A stretch of DNA of 64,000 nt from JBEKUY01 sp049514555 (GCA_049514555.1 JBEKUY010000002.1:476069-540068); one strand, 5' to 3'; positions 34,464-43,680 are shown, counted from the stretch's first letter. Numbers and translations: made by a program. Notes: generated by a model from the letters alone, not told the origin.

Positions 34464-35174
34464 GTGCATTGGGACTTCGCTGCCATCTTGATCGTCCTGG
34501 GCGTCGTCGTGCCCTGGCACGGCCGCGCCCGGATGAAGAATTTGATGGCGCTGCACGCTGTAACCTCTGCGGACCGGCTGGCGCTATATGCTTCGACGAT
34601 TGCGATGCAATGGGGCATCGTCGTGGTAGTGGCTTGGCGCGCTTGGGCGCGTGGCATAAGCGCAGCAGCGCTGGGACTGCCCATCCTGTACCCGGGCCGG
34701 ACAGCCGTGACTGCGATTGTCCTCACGGCGGGGCTCGTCGCCGTTCAGTTGATCGGTCTGCGGCACGCGGCGCAATTGCCGGAGGAGAAACGCGGACACC
34801 TGCAGCATCTGGCCGAAAGGCTGCTCCCGCAGCGCGGGACCGAACGACTGGCATTCGTGGCGGTTGCGGCCACGGCCGGCGTGTGCGAGGAGTTTCTCTA
34901 CCGCGGGTTTGTGTTCGCAGCGCTTGCAGTGGGATGGCAGGATTTTGGGACGTTGAGCGTATTCGGATCGGCAGCGCTCTTCGCCATGGCGCACCTTTAC
35001 CAAGGCCGGCGGGGCATGGCCACAACATTCGGCGCGGGTCTTTTGTTCGCGGCGGCACGAGTGGTAACGGGAAGCCTTGTTGCGGGAGTCGTTGCGCACG
35101 CGGCGGTGGATCTGGTGGCGGGATTGCTGGGGGCACGACTATTGGGGAGGCCACGGCGGGGTAGTAACGCATAG
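34464..35174 (+). CDS. CPBP-family intramembrane metalloprotease
   Basis: The 236-aa polytopic protein contains EEFLYRGFVF (motif 1, EExxxR) and FAMAHLYQG (motif 2, with FxxxH), and a His/Asp region near VVAHAAVDLVAGLLG (motif 3): the CAAX-protease/bacteriocin-processing family catalytic set. About seven membrane helices are likely. Substrates are unknown in most bacteria. GTG at 34464 is the probable start, and the gene is divergent from selD. Confidence 0.85.
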   Translation: MHWDFAAILIVLGVVVPWHGRARMKNLMALHAVTSADRLALYASTIAMQWGIVVVVAWRAWARGISAAALGLPILYPGRTAVTAIVLTAGLVAVQLIGLRHAAQLPEEKRGHLQHLAERLLPQRGTERLAFVAVAATAGVCEEFLYRGFVFAALAVGWQDFGTLSVFGSAALFAMAHLYQGRRGMATTFGAGLLFAAARVVTGSLVAGVVAHAAVDLVAGLLGARLLGRPRRGSNA

Positions 35175-35211
35175 GGTACTATAGTAACGCTGTAGTACAC
35201 ATAGAATAGAG

Positions 35212-35856
35212 GTGGAATTGCACGCCGAGAACGAGCTGAAGCCCGAAGCAATCGCGAGGAGCCTTGGCGATTACGGCATTGACGCGAGCGGAGTGCAGAT
35301 TTCCCAGATTCAGAAGTACATCTTGCTGTTACTGGCGTGGAACCAGAAAGTGAACATTACGGCGATTCAAGATCCCCGAGAGATCTTGTTCCGGCATTTC
35401 TGCGAGAGCATGTACGCGGTTCCGGTGGCGGCGATAAGTAGAGGTCGACTTGCCGACGTTGGGTCGGGCGGTGGGTTTCCAGGTTTACCGATTAAGATTC
35501 TGGTCCCGGATTTGGAGGTGCTGCTGATTGAGTCGAACATGAAGAAGGCGGCCTTCCTGGCAGAAGTAGTACGAGAGCTCGGGCTGGAAGCGGTCCGGGT
35601 CTTGGTGGGGCGCTATGAGGAACTCGACGAGGAAGTCGCGCCGGTGGACTATGTTTGTTCAAGGGCGCTGGGCGATTACGAGAACCTTCTGGGCTGGGCG
35701 GCGTCGCTGACGATGGCCGCGAGGAGTGTGATGCTCTGGATTGGGGCGGGAGACGTCGGCAAGGTGAAGGCGGTTTCCGGATGGAGGTGGCGCGACGCGG
35801 TGCCCATTCCGCATTCGCTGAGAAGGTTCCTCCTGATTGGCGACAGGAAGGAATAG
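35212..35856 (+). CDS. rsmG: 16S rRNA (guanine527-N7)-methyltransferase RsmG
   Basis: The 214-aa AdoMet-dependent enzyme methylates G527 in the 530 loop of 16S rRNA. The AdoMet site ADVGSGGGFPGLPI and the preceding LLAWNQKVNITAIQDPREIL are diagnostic. The C-terminus ends IPHSLRRFLLIGDRKE. GTG at 35212 after AGAG is the likely start; TTG at 35218 is the alternative. It lies immediately before the parS sites and parA, a common order. Confidence 0.94.
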   Translation: MELHAENELKPEAIARSLGDYGIDASGVQISQIQKYILLLLAWNQKVNITAIQDPREILFRHFCESMYAVPVAAISRGRLADVGSGGGFPGLPIKILVPDLEVLLIESNMKKAAFLAEVVRELGLEAVRVLVGRYEELDEEVAPVDYVCSRALGDYENLLGWAASLTMAARSVMLWIGAGDVGKVKAVSGWRWRDAVPIPHSLRRFLLIGDRKE

Positions 35857-35961
35857 GCTGACGGCGCGCCGGCCGCGATTGGCACGAGTCCGAAGCTGAT
35901 TCTGCTCGGACACTCTGCGCCATGCTGGTTGCGCACTGCCAAGTTCAGAGTTTGGGCGCAA

Positions 35962-35977
35962 TGTTCCACGTGGAACA
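35962..35977. promoter_or_regulatory. parS site 1
   Basis: TGTTCCACGTGGAACA is a perfect 16-bp palindrome matching the bacterial parS consensus (TGTTNCACGTGNAACA). It lies between rsmG and parA and would be the ParB loading site. Confidence 0.92.
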
Positions 35978-36013
35978 ATCCACAAGTTCCGGGGGCGTCG
36001 AATTGCGTCAGGT

Positions 36014-36029
36014 TGTTCCACGTGAAACA
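36014..36029. promoter_or_regulatory. parS site 2
   Basis: TGTTCCACGTGAAACA matches the parS consensus, with one asymmetric position relative to site 1. It lies 36 bases after site 1 and 57 bases before the parA start. Two close parS sites favour ParB spreading across the rsmG-parA junction. Confidence 0.9.
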
Positions 36030-36085
36030 TCTTGCATCGGTAGCCATGTCTTTGCTAGATTTTCGCCACGAGGCTAAAGAATCGC

Positions 36086-36892
36086 GTGGCCCGAATCATC
36101 GCGGTGGCGAACCAGAAGGGTGGCGTGGGGAAGACGACGACCGCGATCAACCTCTCCGCGTGCCTCGCTGCGGCGGAACAGCGAACCCTGCTCGTAGACT
36201 GCGATTCGCAGGCGAATGCCACTGCCGGTCTGGGATTTGAGAGGGATCCCGCTCGCCGATCCCTCTATCAAGCGTTGATTCTAGGTGAATCGCTTGAGAG
36301 AGTCATACAGAAGACCCAAGTCGAAGGCCTTGAAATGCTCCCGGCGGACAAAAATCTGGTCGGCGCCGCGGTGGAGCTTGTCAATTCGGAAGGTCGCGAA
36401 TACCGATTGAAAGCGCTGCTCGCCCCGATTCAAGAGCGTTATCACTACATACTCCTGGATTGTCCACCAGCCCTCGATCTGCTGACACTGAATGCCTTGG
36501 TTGCCGCGGACGCGGTTATCGTTCCCATCCAGTGCGAATACTTGGCGCTTGAAGGAGTCTCAGAGCTCCTGGACACGCTGATGCGAATACGGCGGAGCTT
36601 GAATCCGTCGCTCGAAGTTGAGGGGATAGTGCTGACGATGTACGACGAGAGAACCTCTCTATCTCGACAGGTGGCAAACGACCTGAGAAGCTTCTTCGGC
36701 AGCCAGGTTTTTGGCGCTGTAATACCTAGAAACGTGCGACTAGCGGAGGCGCCTAGTTTTGGTAAACCTATTATTTTCTATGATATACACAGTAAGGGCG
36801 CGGAGGGTTACACGCAGCTTGCGCAGGAGGTAATTGCCAATGCCGAGAAACGCGTTGGGGCGGGGGCTCGGGGCGCTCATTCGGGAGCCTGA
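36086..36892 (+). CDS. parA: Chromosome-partitioning ATPase ParA (Soj)
   Basis: The 268-aa deviant-Walker ATPase starts ARIIAVANQKGGVGKTTTAINL, with both Lys of the Walker A; LLVDCDSQANATAGLG and LLDCPPALDLLTLNAL are the other nucleotide motifs. There is no N-terminal DNA-binding domain, as in chromosomal ParA. It segregates origins with ParB. GTG at 36086 is the start. The parB start lies inside the parA end, a 53-base overlap, so the pair is tightly coupled. Confidence 0.96.
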   Translation: MARIIAVANQKGGVGKTTTAINLSACLAAAEQRTLLVDCDSQANATAGLGFERDPARRSLYQALILGESLERVIQKTQVEGLEMLPADKNLVGAAVELVNSEGREYRLKALLAPIQERYHYILLDCPPALDLLTLNALVAADAVIVPIQCEYLALEGVSELLDTLMRIRRSLNPSLEVEGIVLTMYDERTSLSRQVANDLRSFFGSQVFGAVIPRNVRLAEAPSFGKPIIFYDIHSKGAEGYTQLAQEVIANAEKRVGAGARGAHSGA

Positions 36893-37742
36893 AGGGCAGT
36901 CAGCCGGCAGCAGCGCGGCCAGCGCGGCTGCCGTAGCTGCGGCGCCGATTCATGAGGGAGTGCTGGGCGGCCCGCAGCAGGTTGACATCGATCTCATCGA
37001 TCCAAATCCATATCAGCCGCGGACGCGCTTCCGCGAGGAGGCGCTCGACGAGCTTGCACGGTCGATCACCAGGAGCGGCATCATTCAGCCGCTGGTCGTG
37101 CGGCCGCTCGGAAAGCGGTTCCAGCTTATCGCCGGCGAAAGACGGTGGCGCGCCGCACAGCGGGCAGGCCTCGGGAAAGTCCCGGCCATTCTGAAGGACG
37201 TGCCCGACGAGTTAGCTCTCGAGTTGACGCTCGTCGAGAACATCCAGCGAGAAGACCTGAATGCCATCGAGCAAGCGCGAGCGTTTGAGCGTCTAATGAC
37301 CGAATTTGGCCTGACGCAAGAGGCCGTGGCGGAGAGGACGGGCAAGGATCGTACGACCGTGGCCAATGCCGTGCGGCTGCTGAAGCTTGAGCCCATGCTC
37401 CAGGAAATGATCGAAGAGAACAGGATCAGCGCCGGACACGGTCGCGCTTTGCTCGCCATTCTCGACTCGGCGACGCGCGTGAAACTCGCGCAGCGTGCGG
37501 CCCGGGGAGGGCTGACGGTGCGGCAGATCGAAAGGCTGGCATCGCGTCGCACCCGAACGGGCAGCGCGCTGAAAGCCGCTGAGACCGACGTGAACGTACG
37601 CGCTGCGCTTGAGGAACTGCAGCGGCATCTGGGTACTCGCGTCTTGCTGAGGCCGCGCAGCAAGCAGCGGCCCGGGCAGCTCATCCTCGAGTATTACGAC
37701 GATGCGCAACTGATGGGGCTTTACGACCGCCTGATGAAGTGA
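36840..37742 (+). CDS. parB: Chromosome-partitioning protein ParB (Spo0J)
   Basis: The 300-aa protein binds parS. After a Ser/Ala-rich N-terminus with PRNALGRGLGALI, the CTPase/ParB domain has DLIDPNPYQPRTRFREEALDEL, RPLGKRFQLIAGERRWRAAQR and VENIQREDLNAIEQARAFERL; then a helix-turn-helix (TQEAVAERTGKDRTTVANAVRLLKL) and the dimer domain near the C-terminus. GERRWRA is the CTP-binding and clamp motif. ATG at 36840 lies eight bases after AGGAGGT; TTG at 36834 is too close to that site. Confidence 0.96.
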   Translation: MPRNALGRGLGALIREPEGQSAGSSAASAAAVAAAPIHEGVLGGPQQVDIDLIDPNPYQPRTRFREEALDELARSITRSGIIQPLVVRPLGKRFQLIAGERRWRAAQRAGLGKVPAILKDVPDELALELTLVENIQREDLNAIEQARAFERLMTEFGLTQEAVAERTGKDRTTVANAVRLLKLEPMLQEMIEENRISAGHGRALLAILDSATRVKLAQRAARGGLTVRQIERLASRRTRTGSALKAAETDVNVRAALEELQRHLGTRVLLRPRSKQRPGQLILEYYDDAQLMGLYDRLMK

Positions 37743-37811
37743 CCCGCGCCCACTCCACAGCGGATCCTCGGAAACTGCGAATTGATTGGACATCAGGCCA
37801 ATGAACCTGTC

Positions 37812-37839
37812 TTGACTTCCCAACTCCTCACGCTAGAGT
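37812..37839 (+). promoter_or_regulatory. Promoter candidate for the bactofilin gene
   Basis: TTGACT (37812-37817), 16 bases, TAGAGT (37834-37839), ahead of the bactofilin start by 30 bases. It could give independent transcription after parB. Confidence 0.4.
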
Positions 37840-37869
37840 GAACATTTAAATATCCTCCAGAGGTGGTAC

Positions 37870-38283
37870 ATGGCGTGGAAGTGGTCATCTGCAGTCAAGA
37901 GCCCTTCAAGTGATGAGTGGACTGGCTTCATCGATCAGGGCGTGAACCTCGAAGGAACGCTCCAGGTCTCGGGGACGTTCCGTGTCAACGGCCAAGTCAA
38001 GGGCAACATCATCTCCGAGCAAACGCTGATGCTCGGTGACGGCGCCAAGGTGGAAGGACAGATCCAAGGCAATCACATAGTGATCGCCGGGCGATTCGAC
38101 GGCGTAATCTTCGCTAAGGGAAGGGTGGAGATTCAGGCCAAAGGGGTGGTCACGGGGGAAATCCACTCGCCCTGCCTGGTGATCGAACCAGGCGGGATCT
38201 TCGACGGACGCTGTCACATGCTCGCAGCATCGGACACGGGTGCTGCGGTGACCATTCCGATCCGCGCAGCAGCTCAAACCTAG
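37870..38283 (+). CDS. Bactofilin-family cytoskeletal protein
   Basis: The 137-aa product is a bactofilin (DUF583): a right-handed beta-helix made of six-residue turns (GVNLEGTLQVSGTFRVNGQV, KVEGQIQGNHIVIAGRFDG) between short disordered ends. AGAGG lies ten bases before the ATG at 37870. Bactofilins polymerise without nucleotide and shape cell wall or anchor other proteins. In Myxococcus bactofilins organise ParABS; being directly downstream of parB here suggests a similar link, which is inference. Confidence 0.88.
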   Translation: MAWKWSSAVKSPSSDEWTGFIDQGVNLEGTLQVSGTFRVNGQVKGNIISEQTLMLGDGAKVEGQIQGNHIVIAGRFDGVIFAKGRVEIQAKGVVTGEIHSPCLVIEPGGIFDGRCHMLAASDTGAAVTIPIRAAAQT

Positions 38284-38368
38284 CTCCGATGCAGAAGCGC
38301 TTCTAAGTTTTAAGTAACCTGTCAGAATACCGATATAGGTTAGCACGATCCTGCCGTCTTCTGAGTCG

Positions 38369-39877
38369 TCAAGGCTTGGATGGGGAGCTTTCAGGCATGA
38401 CAGGCATGCCCAGAGCGATCTGCGCGTTGCGGATGCCCGTTCGAATGTTGGATTCCCTTTCGACATGCGGTATGGGAGAGGCTTCTGCGGCTGTGTAGAA
38501 TCGCAAGGCATCGGAGGGGCGGTGCAGGGTCTTCAGACAAAGGCGACCGGCCGAGAGGAGGGCAAGTAGGGACTGCTTCTCGTGGGGAAAGGCGTCAGCC
38601 AGCCGTTTGTATTCGGCAGCGGCACGGTCGAAACTTTGCGTGTGCTCCAGATGACGACACATCTCGAGCCAGAGGGGAGCGGGCGGCTTCTCGCCGCCGG
38701 AATTGAGGAACTCCTGGAACTCCTGCCAGGCTGCATCTGGATTGTGAGACTTGAGATGTAATTGGCAGAGCCTCAAGAGGGCCTGACGGTAAGCGGGATG
38801 ATCGCCCTTGCGCCAATAGACCTGCGAGAGGAGGGTTGCGGCCTCGAGGGAGTCCGGCTGCTCGGCCTGGAGCTTCTGCAGCGACGCGATCGCGCCGTCA
38901 TACTGATCCTTTTCCATCAGTTCGGTGGCGGTGACGATTCGCGGGTCGGCGGTCCAGCCGATCTTTTCTTCGATGGCTTGATCGGCCTTCTGTTCGAGTC
39001 CAGAATACCGCATGCCAAGCGCGACGACGACACCGAACGCGAATCCGCCCACGTGAGCCCAGTGGGCGACGCCGCTGATCTGACCGAAGAGTGAGCCGTA
39101 GAGGATCTCCATCAAGAGCCAGAGAGGCAGAAGCCAGATGGCGCGAGCGTTAAACCGCCAAAGCCGGAAAAAGAAAATCCAAGCCATCTTTATGCGAACG
39201 TTGGGAAACCGGACGACGAAGGCGCCCATCAAGGCGGCGACGGCACCCGATGCGCCCAGAGTTGGCACGATGCTGCCGGGACAGGACCAGCCGTGGATCT
39301 GCATGGCGACGGCGGCGGCAAGCAGGTAGAAGAGGGGATAAATGACGCGTCCCCACGCGTCTTCAATCAGCATTCCCGCGAGCCACAGGAACCACATATT
39401 CCCGATGAGGTGGAGCCAGCCACTATGGAGGAAGCTGGCCGTAATGTAAGTGAGGGGTCGCGGATGAGCAGGGATGAAGGCGTACCGTTCGAGGATGGAT
39501 TCCTGCTGCAGGTCCTGATACTGCTGGACCAGGGAGTCCATTTCCGCCTGAATCTGCTCCGGTTCTTCCATGAGCCGCACGCGAGCGTCCCAAGGGTCCT
39601 GGAGATTCCGGTGGGGAGTTTGAAGCTGCTTCCAGATACTTGGGTTATGGGCTTCAAAGTCGCGAACGAATTTCTCGATATCTGGGGGCATAGTTGCTTC
39701 AGGATGCATCGCGGCGAGCATCAGGATGTGGACCTTCGTCTCGGCCGCTTTCGGGGACTGGTCGCTGATGGTCCAGTGCGTGCCGAGGAAGATGAGCGCG
39801 TTGATGGCGATCAGGCCGATGGTGATGACCGGCCAGCGACGGCCGCGCATGTTTTCGTGGCCGATAGGAATGAGCAT
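38369..39877 (-). CDS. Rhomboid-family intramembrane serine protease with TPR-like C-terminus
   Basis: The 502-aa product opens MLIPIGHENMRGRRWPVITI, the usual rhomboid N-terminus with a first helix. The catalytic Ser is in TLGASGAVAALMGAF (GxSG), the His in AHWAHVGGFAFGVVV, and HLIGNMWFLWLAGMLIED matches the HN motif. A large loop between helices 1 and 2 (residues about 40-140) is charged. The last 190 residues are helical repeats (DGAIASLQKLQAEQPDSLEA, AATLLSQVYWRKGDHPAYRQ), TPR-like. It is divergent from purD. Confidence 0.88.
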   Translation of the reverse strand: MLIPIGHENMRGRRWPVITIGLIAINALIFLGTHWTISDQSPKAAETKVHILMLAAMHPEATMPPDIEKFVRDFEAHNPSIWKQLQTPHRNLQDPWDARVRLMEEPEQIQAEMDSLVQQYQDLQQESILERYAFIPAHPRPLTYITASFLHSGWLHLIGNMWFLWLAGMLIEDAWGRVIYPLFYLLAAAVAMQIHGWSCPGSIVPTLGASGAVAALMGAFVVRFPNVRIKMAWIFFFRLWRFNARAIWLLPLWLLMEILYGSLFGQISGVAHWAHVGGFAFGVVVALGMRYSGLEQKADQAIEEKIGWTADPRIVTATELMEKDQYDGAIASLQKLQAEQPDSLEAATLLSQVYWRKGDHPAYRQALLRLCQLHLKSHNPDAAWQEFQEFLNSGGEKPPAPLWLEMCRHLEHTQSFDRAAAEYKRLADAFPHEKQSLLALLSAGRLCLKTLHRPSDALRFYTAAEASPIPHVERESNIRTGIRNAQIALGMPVMPESSPSKP

Positions 39878-39982
39878 GGACGCACCCCATTTGAAATGTG
39901 GAACGACCCGGTTCCAGCTAGCTTAGGCCAGCAGGGCCGCGATAGAGAGCACTGAAACGGCTGCCGTAGCGTAATCATAAAG

Positions 39983-40000
39983 CCGGTACGAACGTACCGG
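39983..40000. promoter_or_regulatory. Palindrome between divergent rhomboid and purD genes
   Basis: CCGGTAC-GAAC-GTACCGG, a perfect 7-bp inverted repeat. Its place between divergent starts suggests an operator, but no regulator is known for it. Confidence 0.3.
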
Positions 40001-40036
40001 GCGCCACGGGGAGTCGGCATTCGGGGCGAAGCGTGG

Positions 40037-40065
40037 TTGACACTGCAAGAGCGGGCAGATATCGT
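40037..40065 (+). promoter_or_regulatory. Sigma70-type promoter for purD
   Basis: TTGACA (40037-40042), 17 bases, TATCGT (40060-40065), giving a leader of about 25 bases before the purD ATG. Confidence 0.6.
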
Positions 40066-40096
40066 TTCGCGGGGTTCTTGGAGAGGCGTGATCAGA

Positions 40097-41389
40097 ATGA
40101 AAGTTCTAGTGATCGGTGGGGGTGGGCGAGAGCACGCGTTGGTCTGGAAGCTGCGCGAGTGCGCCCACACGGTGTGGTGCGCACCCGGAAACGGTGGCAT
40201 CGCCACGGAGGCGGAATGCTTCGCGGCGGACGCGAGCGACTTGGGTGAACTGGTGGCGCTGGCGGAGCGCCTCAAACCGGATCTGACGGTGGTGGGACCG
40301 GAAATGCCTTTGGTGAATGGGCTGGCGGATGAGTTTGCCAAGCGGCGTTGGGCGATCGTGGGTCCGATGAAAAGGGCGGCGCAGCTTGAGGGCAGCAAGA
40401 TTTTCGCTAAGGAGTTCTTGCGGCGGCACGGCATTCCGACTGCGAAGATGTACGGCGCCTTCGACTCCGCGCTAGAGGTGTACTTCGCGCTGAAGTCCGT
40501 TGAATGGCCGGCGGTGATCAAGGCCGATGGGCTGTGCGCCGGGAAAGGTGTGGTGTTGGCACCCGATGCGGATTCGGCGAGCGAGTTTGTGGAACGGTTG
40601 ATGGAGAAAGGCGAGCTGGGCGCTGGTGGGCGGCGCGTGATCCTGGAGGAAGCGCTCGAAGGCGAAGAACTGTCCTTTATTGTTCTAACGGACGGCGAAC
40701 GAATTGCGGCGATGCCGCCGACGCGCGATCACAAGCGCGTTTTTGACGGCAACCAGGGGCCGAATACGGGCGGCATGGGCGCGTATTCATCCGATGCCCT
40801 GGTTCCCGACGCGCTGCGGGAGAGGATCGCGAGCACGATCGTGGAGCCTACGATCCGCGGCCTCTTGCGGGAGGGGATCCGATATCAAGGCTTCCTGTAT
40901 TTCGGCCTCATGCTCACGGCGGAGGGGCCCAAGGTCCTTGAGTTCAACTGCCGGATGGGCGATCCAGAAGCGCAGCCGATCGCGGCGCGAATGGATTTCG
41001 ATCTGGCGGAGGTGCTGTCAGACGTGACCCGCAGGGCGCTGGCGCCGGAAAAGTTGCGATGGAAAAAGGGCGCGAGCGCCTGCGTGGTAATGGCCTCGGG
41101 GGGCTACCCGGGGAAGTTCGAGAGCGGCAAGCGGATCGAGGGGTTGGAGGAAGCGGCAAAAGTGCCCGGCGTGAAAGTGCTGCATGCGGGGACGAAACGC
41201 GTGGGCAATGAATTCGTCACTGGCGGCGGCCGGGTGCTGGGGGTGACCGCGTGGGGAGACACGCTCGAAGCGGCCCTTGCGACTGCCTATCAGGGGGCGG
41301 GGAAGATTCACTTCGAGGGCGCGCACTACCGCAAAGACATCGGCGCGACCGCGGGGGCATTGGCGCGAGGGACTGACGACGAACGTTGA
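40097..41389 (+). CDS. purD: Phosphoribosylamine--glycine ligase
   Basis: The 430-aa ATP-grasp enzyme makes glycinamide ribonucleotide in purine synthesis; purN, the next step, is 19 kb away on the other strand. Family features are MKVLVIGGGGREHALVWKL at the start, GPEMPLVNGLADEF, IKADGLCAGKGVVLA, RDHKRVFDGNQGPNTGGMGAY and FNCRMGDPEAQPI. ATG at 40097 follows GGAGAGG at a long distance; the frame is open slightly upstream. A good promoter precedes it. Confidence 0.96.
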   Translation: MKVLVIGGGGREHALVWKLRECAHTVWCAPGNGGIATEAECFAADASDLGELVALAERLKPDLTVVGPEMPLVNGLADEFAKRRWAIVGPMKRAAQLEGSKIFAKEFLRRHGIPTAKMYGAFDSALEVYFALKSVEWPAVIKADGLCAGKGVVLAPDADSASEFVERLMEKGELGAGGRRVILEEALEGEELSFIVLTDGERIAAMPPTRDHKRVFDGNQGPNTGGMGAYSSDALVPDALRERIASTIVEPTIRGLLREGIRYQGFLYFGLMLTAEGPKVLEFNCRMGDPEAQPIAARMDFDLAEVLSDVTRRALAPEKLRWKKGASACVVMASGGYPGKFESGKRIEGLEEAAKVPGVKVLHAGTKRVGNEFVTGGGRVLGVTAWGDTLEAALATAYQGAGKIHFEGAHYRKDIGATAGALARGTDDER

Positions 41390-41421
41390 TTCGCGCGACA
41401 CGGAGAGGAATCGAAACGACC

Positions 41422-42393
41422 TTACGGCTTGCGGCGGAGGGTTGGAGCGCCCGGGGGACGGTTCGTTTCTTCCTGCGTTTTCTCCAGCGTCTCGGCGGGG
41501 GGAACAACCCAGTTAAATCCGCCCTCATCACTCATGGCGCCCAGCGCGATTTTCCCGTCGCCCGCGAGAATGACGAGCGCAGCGTGCATGAACTCCTCAG
41601 CATCAGCGAGGTGCGAACCCTGGCTCTTACCGTTCTGGATCTGCTCGATGACGCGGGCGGTCTTGGGATCGGATGAACGGAGCCGGACGAAACGCGAATC
41701 GTTGCTCTGAATGAGGTTGAGCAGAGGCGGTTCCTTGGCGGCCGCGGAGTTGTCCGCGAACTCCTCTTCAGGATAACGAACCTCGACGAGCGTGCGCGGC
41801 GCATGCTTCTCCGGGGGATAGAGCTGCGTGTAGGCCGGGCGCAAAACGCGCGTTTGGTAGTAATCGCTGCGGAGCATCTCCTGCCGGATGCGATACTTCA
41901 GCAGCCAGACCTCGGGGCCGTAATCGGGCGCGTAGCCAGCCACAACGATTTCAAGGATGGGTTCCTCGGGACCGAGGGCGACCTGGTGATGCAGTTGAGC
42001 GGTGAAAGGACGGATGCGCTCGAGAAACGCGATGCCAATGAGTTCGATATCGCTCGCCGCTTCGGGGTTGGACTGGGCGGGGGGCCCAGATTCGCTGATG
42101 ACGCGGTCGACATTGCGCTCGATGCGCGCCGGCTTTGAGCTGGCGCCGGGATGCACCCATTCGGCGGCGCCCAGAAGCACGGCAATGTGCGTGCCCCCGA
42201 CATCCACGAAGTGCGGCGGGATTGATCCAGGTTCGAGGGGCTGCCCGATGGTGCCAACGACCATGCCATCATGGGCAACGTCAATGATGACGCGGCCCGA
42301 GGCGAGATTGGCGACAATCTCGTCTTCGCGCGCCTGCCCGTGCGACAAAGCGGGGAAAAGCAGGCAGGCCAAAAGGCAGAGGTGGCGGTTCAC
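41422..42393 (-). CDS. Exported protein of unknown function
   Basis: GTG at 42393 gives 323 aa with a clear signal peptide (NRHLCLLACLLFPALSHGQ). No membrane segment follows. The middle is beta-rich (GRVIIDVAHDGMVVGTIG, PHFVDVGGTHIAVLLG, ILEIVVAGYAPDYGPEVWLLKYRIRQE) and the end is Pro/Arg-rich (RPPGAPTLRRKP). A periplasmic protein is likely. I recognise no family or catalytic motif. It converges on purD. Confidence 0.6.
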   Translation of the reverse strand: MNRHLCLLACLLFPALSHGQAREDEIVANLASGRVIIDVAHDGMVVGTIGQPLEPGSIPPHFVDVGGTHIAVLLGAAEWVHPGASSKPARIERNVDRVISESGPPAQSNPEAASDIELIGIAFLERIRPFTAQLHHQVALGPEEPILEIVVAGYAPDYGPEVWLLKYRIRQEMLRSDYYQTRVLRPAYTQLYPPEKHAPRTLVEVRYPEEEFADNSAAAKEPPLLNLIQSNDSRFVRLRSSDPKTARVIEQIQNGKSQGSHLADAEEFMHAALVILAGDGKIALGAMSDEGGFNWVVPPAETLEKTQEETNRPPGAPTLRRKP

Positions 42394-42517
42394 TTCGCAT
42401 TCACCGTAAGATGATTCTACGCGAATTCGGCGCTGACGGCGGGAAAGCGTATCGCCAGAAACAGGCCTTGCCAACTTCTGATAATATTGTTTGCTTCACA
42501 GGGGGGAGTAAGCACAC

Positions 42518-43084
42518 ATGGGACTCGCTGGAGGGCTCCGTAGTGTCCCCAGAATCAAGCATGAGGGCAGGAGACTTTCGGAACTACTGGAAAAGCACGA
42601 AAAGTTCTACAGAAACCACCCGGGAGGCGAACAGGCCGATCTCCGGGGAGCGGACCTCTCGCGCGCGAACTTGGCCGGAATGATCCTGGCGCGGGCCATC
42701 CTTCACCGGGCCAACCTTGAAGGAGCCGACTTGCGCGGGGCCAAGCTCACGGCGGCGGATTTCAGCGGAGCGAACTTACGCAAGGCCGACCTGCGCAATA
42801 CGGACATGACTGAGGCGAGGTTGGCGGGCGCGGACCTGAGCGAAGCACAGGCGAGCGGAGTTGAGTTTTACCGCTGCGATCTTTCCAACACGAACTTTCG
42901 ACTCGCCAATTTGCGGAACGCGAATTTTCGCGGCGCGAACGTCAACGGAGCGAAGTTCTCCGGTGCGGACATGGACGTGGCCATCCTGCGCGAGACCGAT
43001 TTGACGGGAGCGGATCTTTCCGGCGTGGACCTGAAGACGGCGCTGATGCCACGTGGGGTCGTGCCGACGACCGTGAAGCAATAA
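42518..43084 (+). CDS. Pentapeptide-repeat protein
   Basis: The 188-aa product is mostly A(D/N)Lxx pentapeptide repeats (GADLSRANLAGMILARAI, GADLRGAKLTAADFSGANLR, ANFRGANVNGAKFSGADM) from about residue 38 to 178, which fold as a square beta-helix. An N-terminal helical stretch (SELLEKHEKFYRNH) precedes it. Some such proteins (Qnr, MfpA) mimic DNA and protect gyrase, but most are uncharacterised, and nothing here indicates that role. GGGGGGAG precedes the ATG. Confidence 0.85.
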   Translation: MGLAGGLRSVPRIKHEGRRLSELLEKHEKFYRNHPGGEQADLRGADLSRANLAGMILARAILHRANLEGADLRGAKLTAADFSGANLRKADLRNTDMTEARLAGADLSEAQASGVEFYRCDLSNTNFRLANLRNANFRGANVNGAKFSGADMDVAILRETDLTGADLSGVDLKTALMPRGVVPTTVKQ

Positions 43085-43354
43085 CTCCGCTTTCTAGCAC
43101 TGTGGCTCGCGGGGGCCACGCCTGGGCGAGGTTGCTAGGGTCGTGCTGTCCGTAACCAACACTACATACACGACTTAGATATGATTCATGGCCGGAAGTG
43201 GCGTCGGGATGGTAATTCTTTCCCCGCCGTAATCCACTGAAAACTCGCCTTTTCGTTGACACCCTATTTCCTCATTGATATAGACTGCCCACATGTTCCT
43301 TTGCTCTTCTCGAGGGAACAACTGAGCCCGCTGAGGCGGACGGAGCCCAAAGGA

Positions 43355-43663
43355 ATGAAATTGCTGGCGCGGATTGTCCGTTTCCTCTTCTGGGCGGTGT
43401 TCCTCTGGTGGGCCGTTTGGCTCATCGGCAGAGTGATGGCATGGGCACTCGGTGGAAAGCTGGGTAAAGCGCGGGCTTCGCAGGGACGAACGATGCCCAG
43501 CGGGCCACCATCGCGGCCGTTGTATCGGGATCCTGTGTGCGGTACGCACGTTTCAGGAGAGATTTCCCTAGTCGTAGAGCAGGCGGGCCACGCATTGCAC
43601 TTTTGTTCGGCGGAATGCCGCGAGCGGTACTTGGTTACGCGGCGTCTCGCCGTTAACGGATGA
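43355..43663 (+). CDS. Single-pass membrane protein with TRASH/YHS-like Cys motif
   Basis: ATG at 43355 follows AAAGGA and gives 102 aa: a membrane helix (IVRFLFWAVFLWWAVWLIGRV), a basic linker and a Cys-rich end DPVCGTHVSGEIS...HFCSAECRERY. The pattern matches TRASH/YHS-type domains that bind copper or other soft metals. It lies directly upstream of gdhA; whether the pairing means anything is unknown. Confidence 0.65.
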   Translation: MKLLARIVRFLFWAVFLWWAVWLIGRVMAWALGGKLGKARASQGRTMPSGPPSRPLYRDPVCGTHVSGEISLVVEQAGHALHFCSAECRERYLVTRRLAVNG

Positions 43664-43680
43664 ATGGAGGACTCCAGCCA

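Noticed and set aside
39811..40521. 236-codon minus-strand frame over the purD promoter
   Set aside because: Overlaps the rhomboid and purD starts on both sides, no ribosome binding site or domain.
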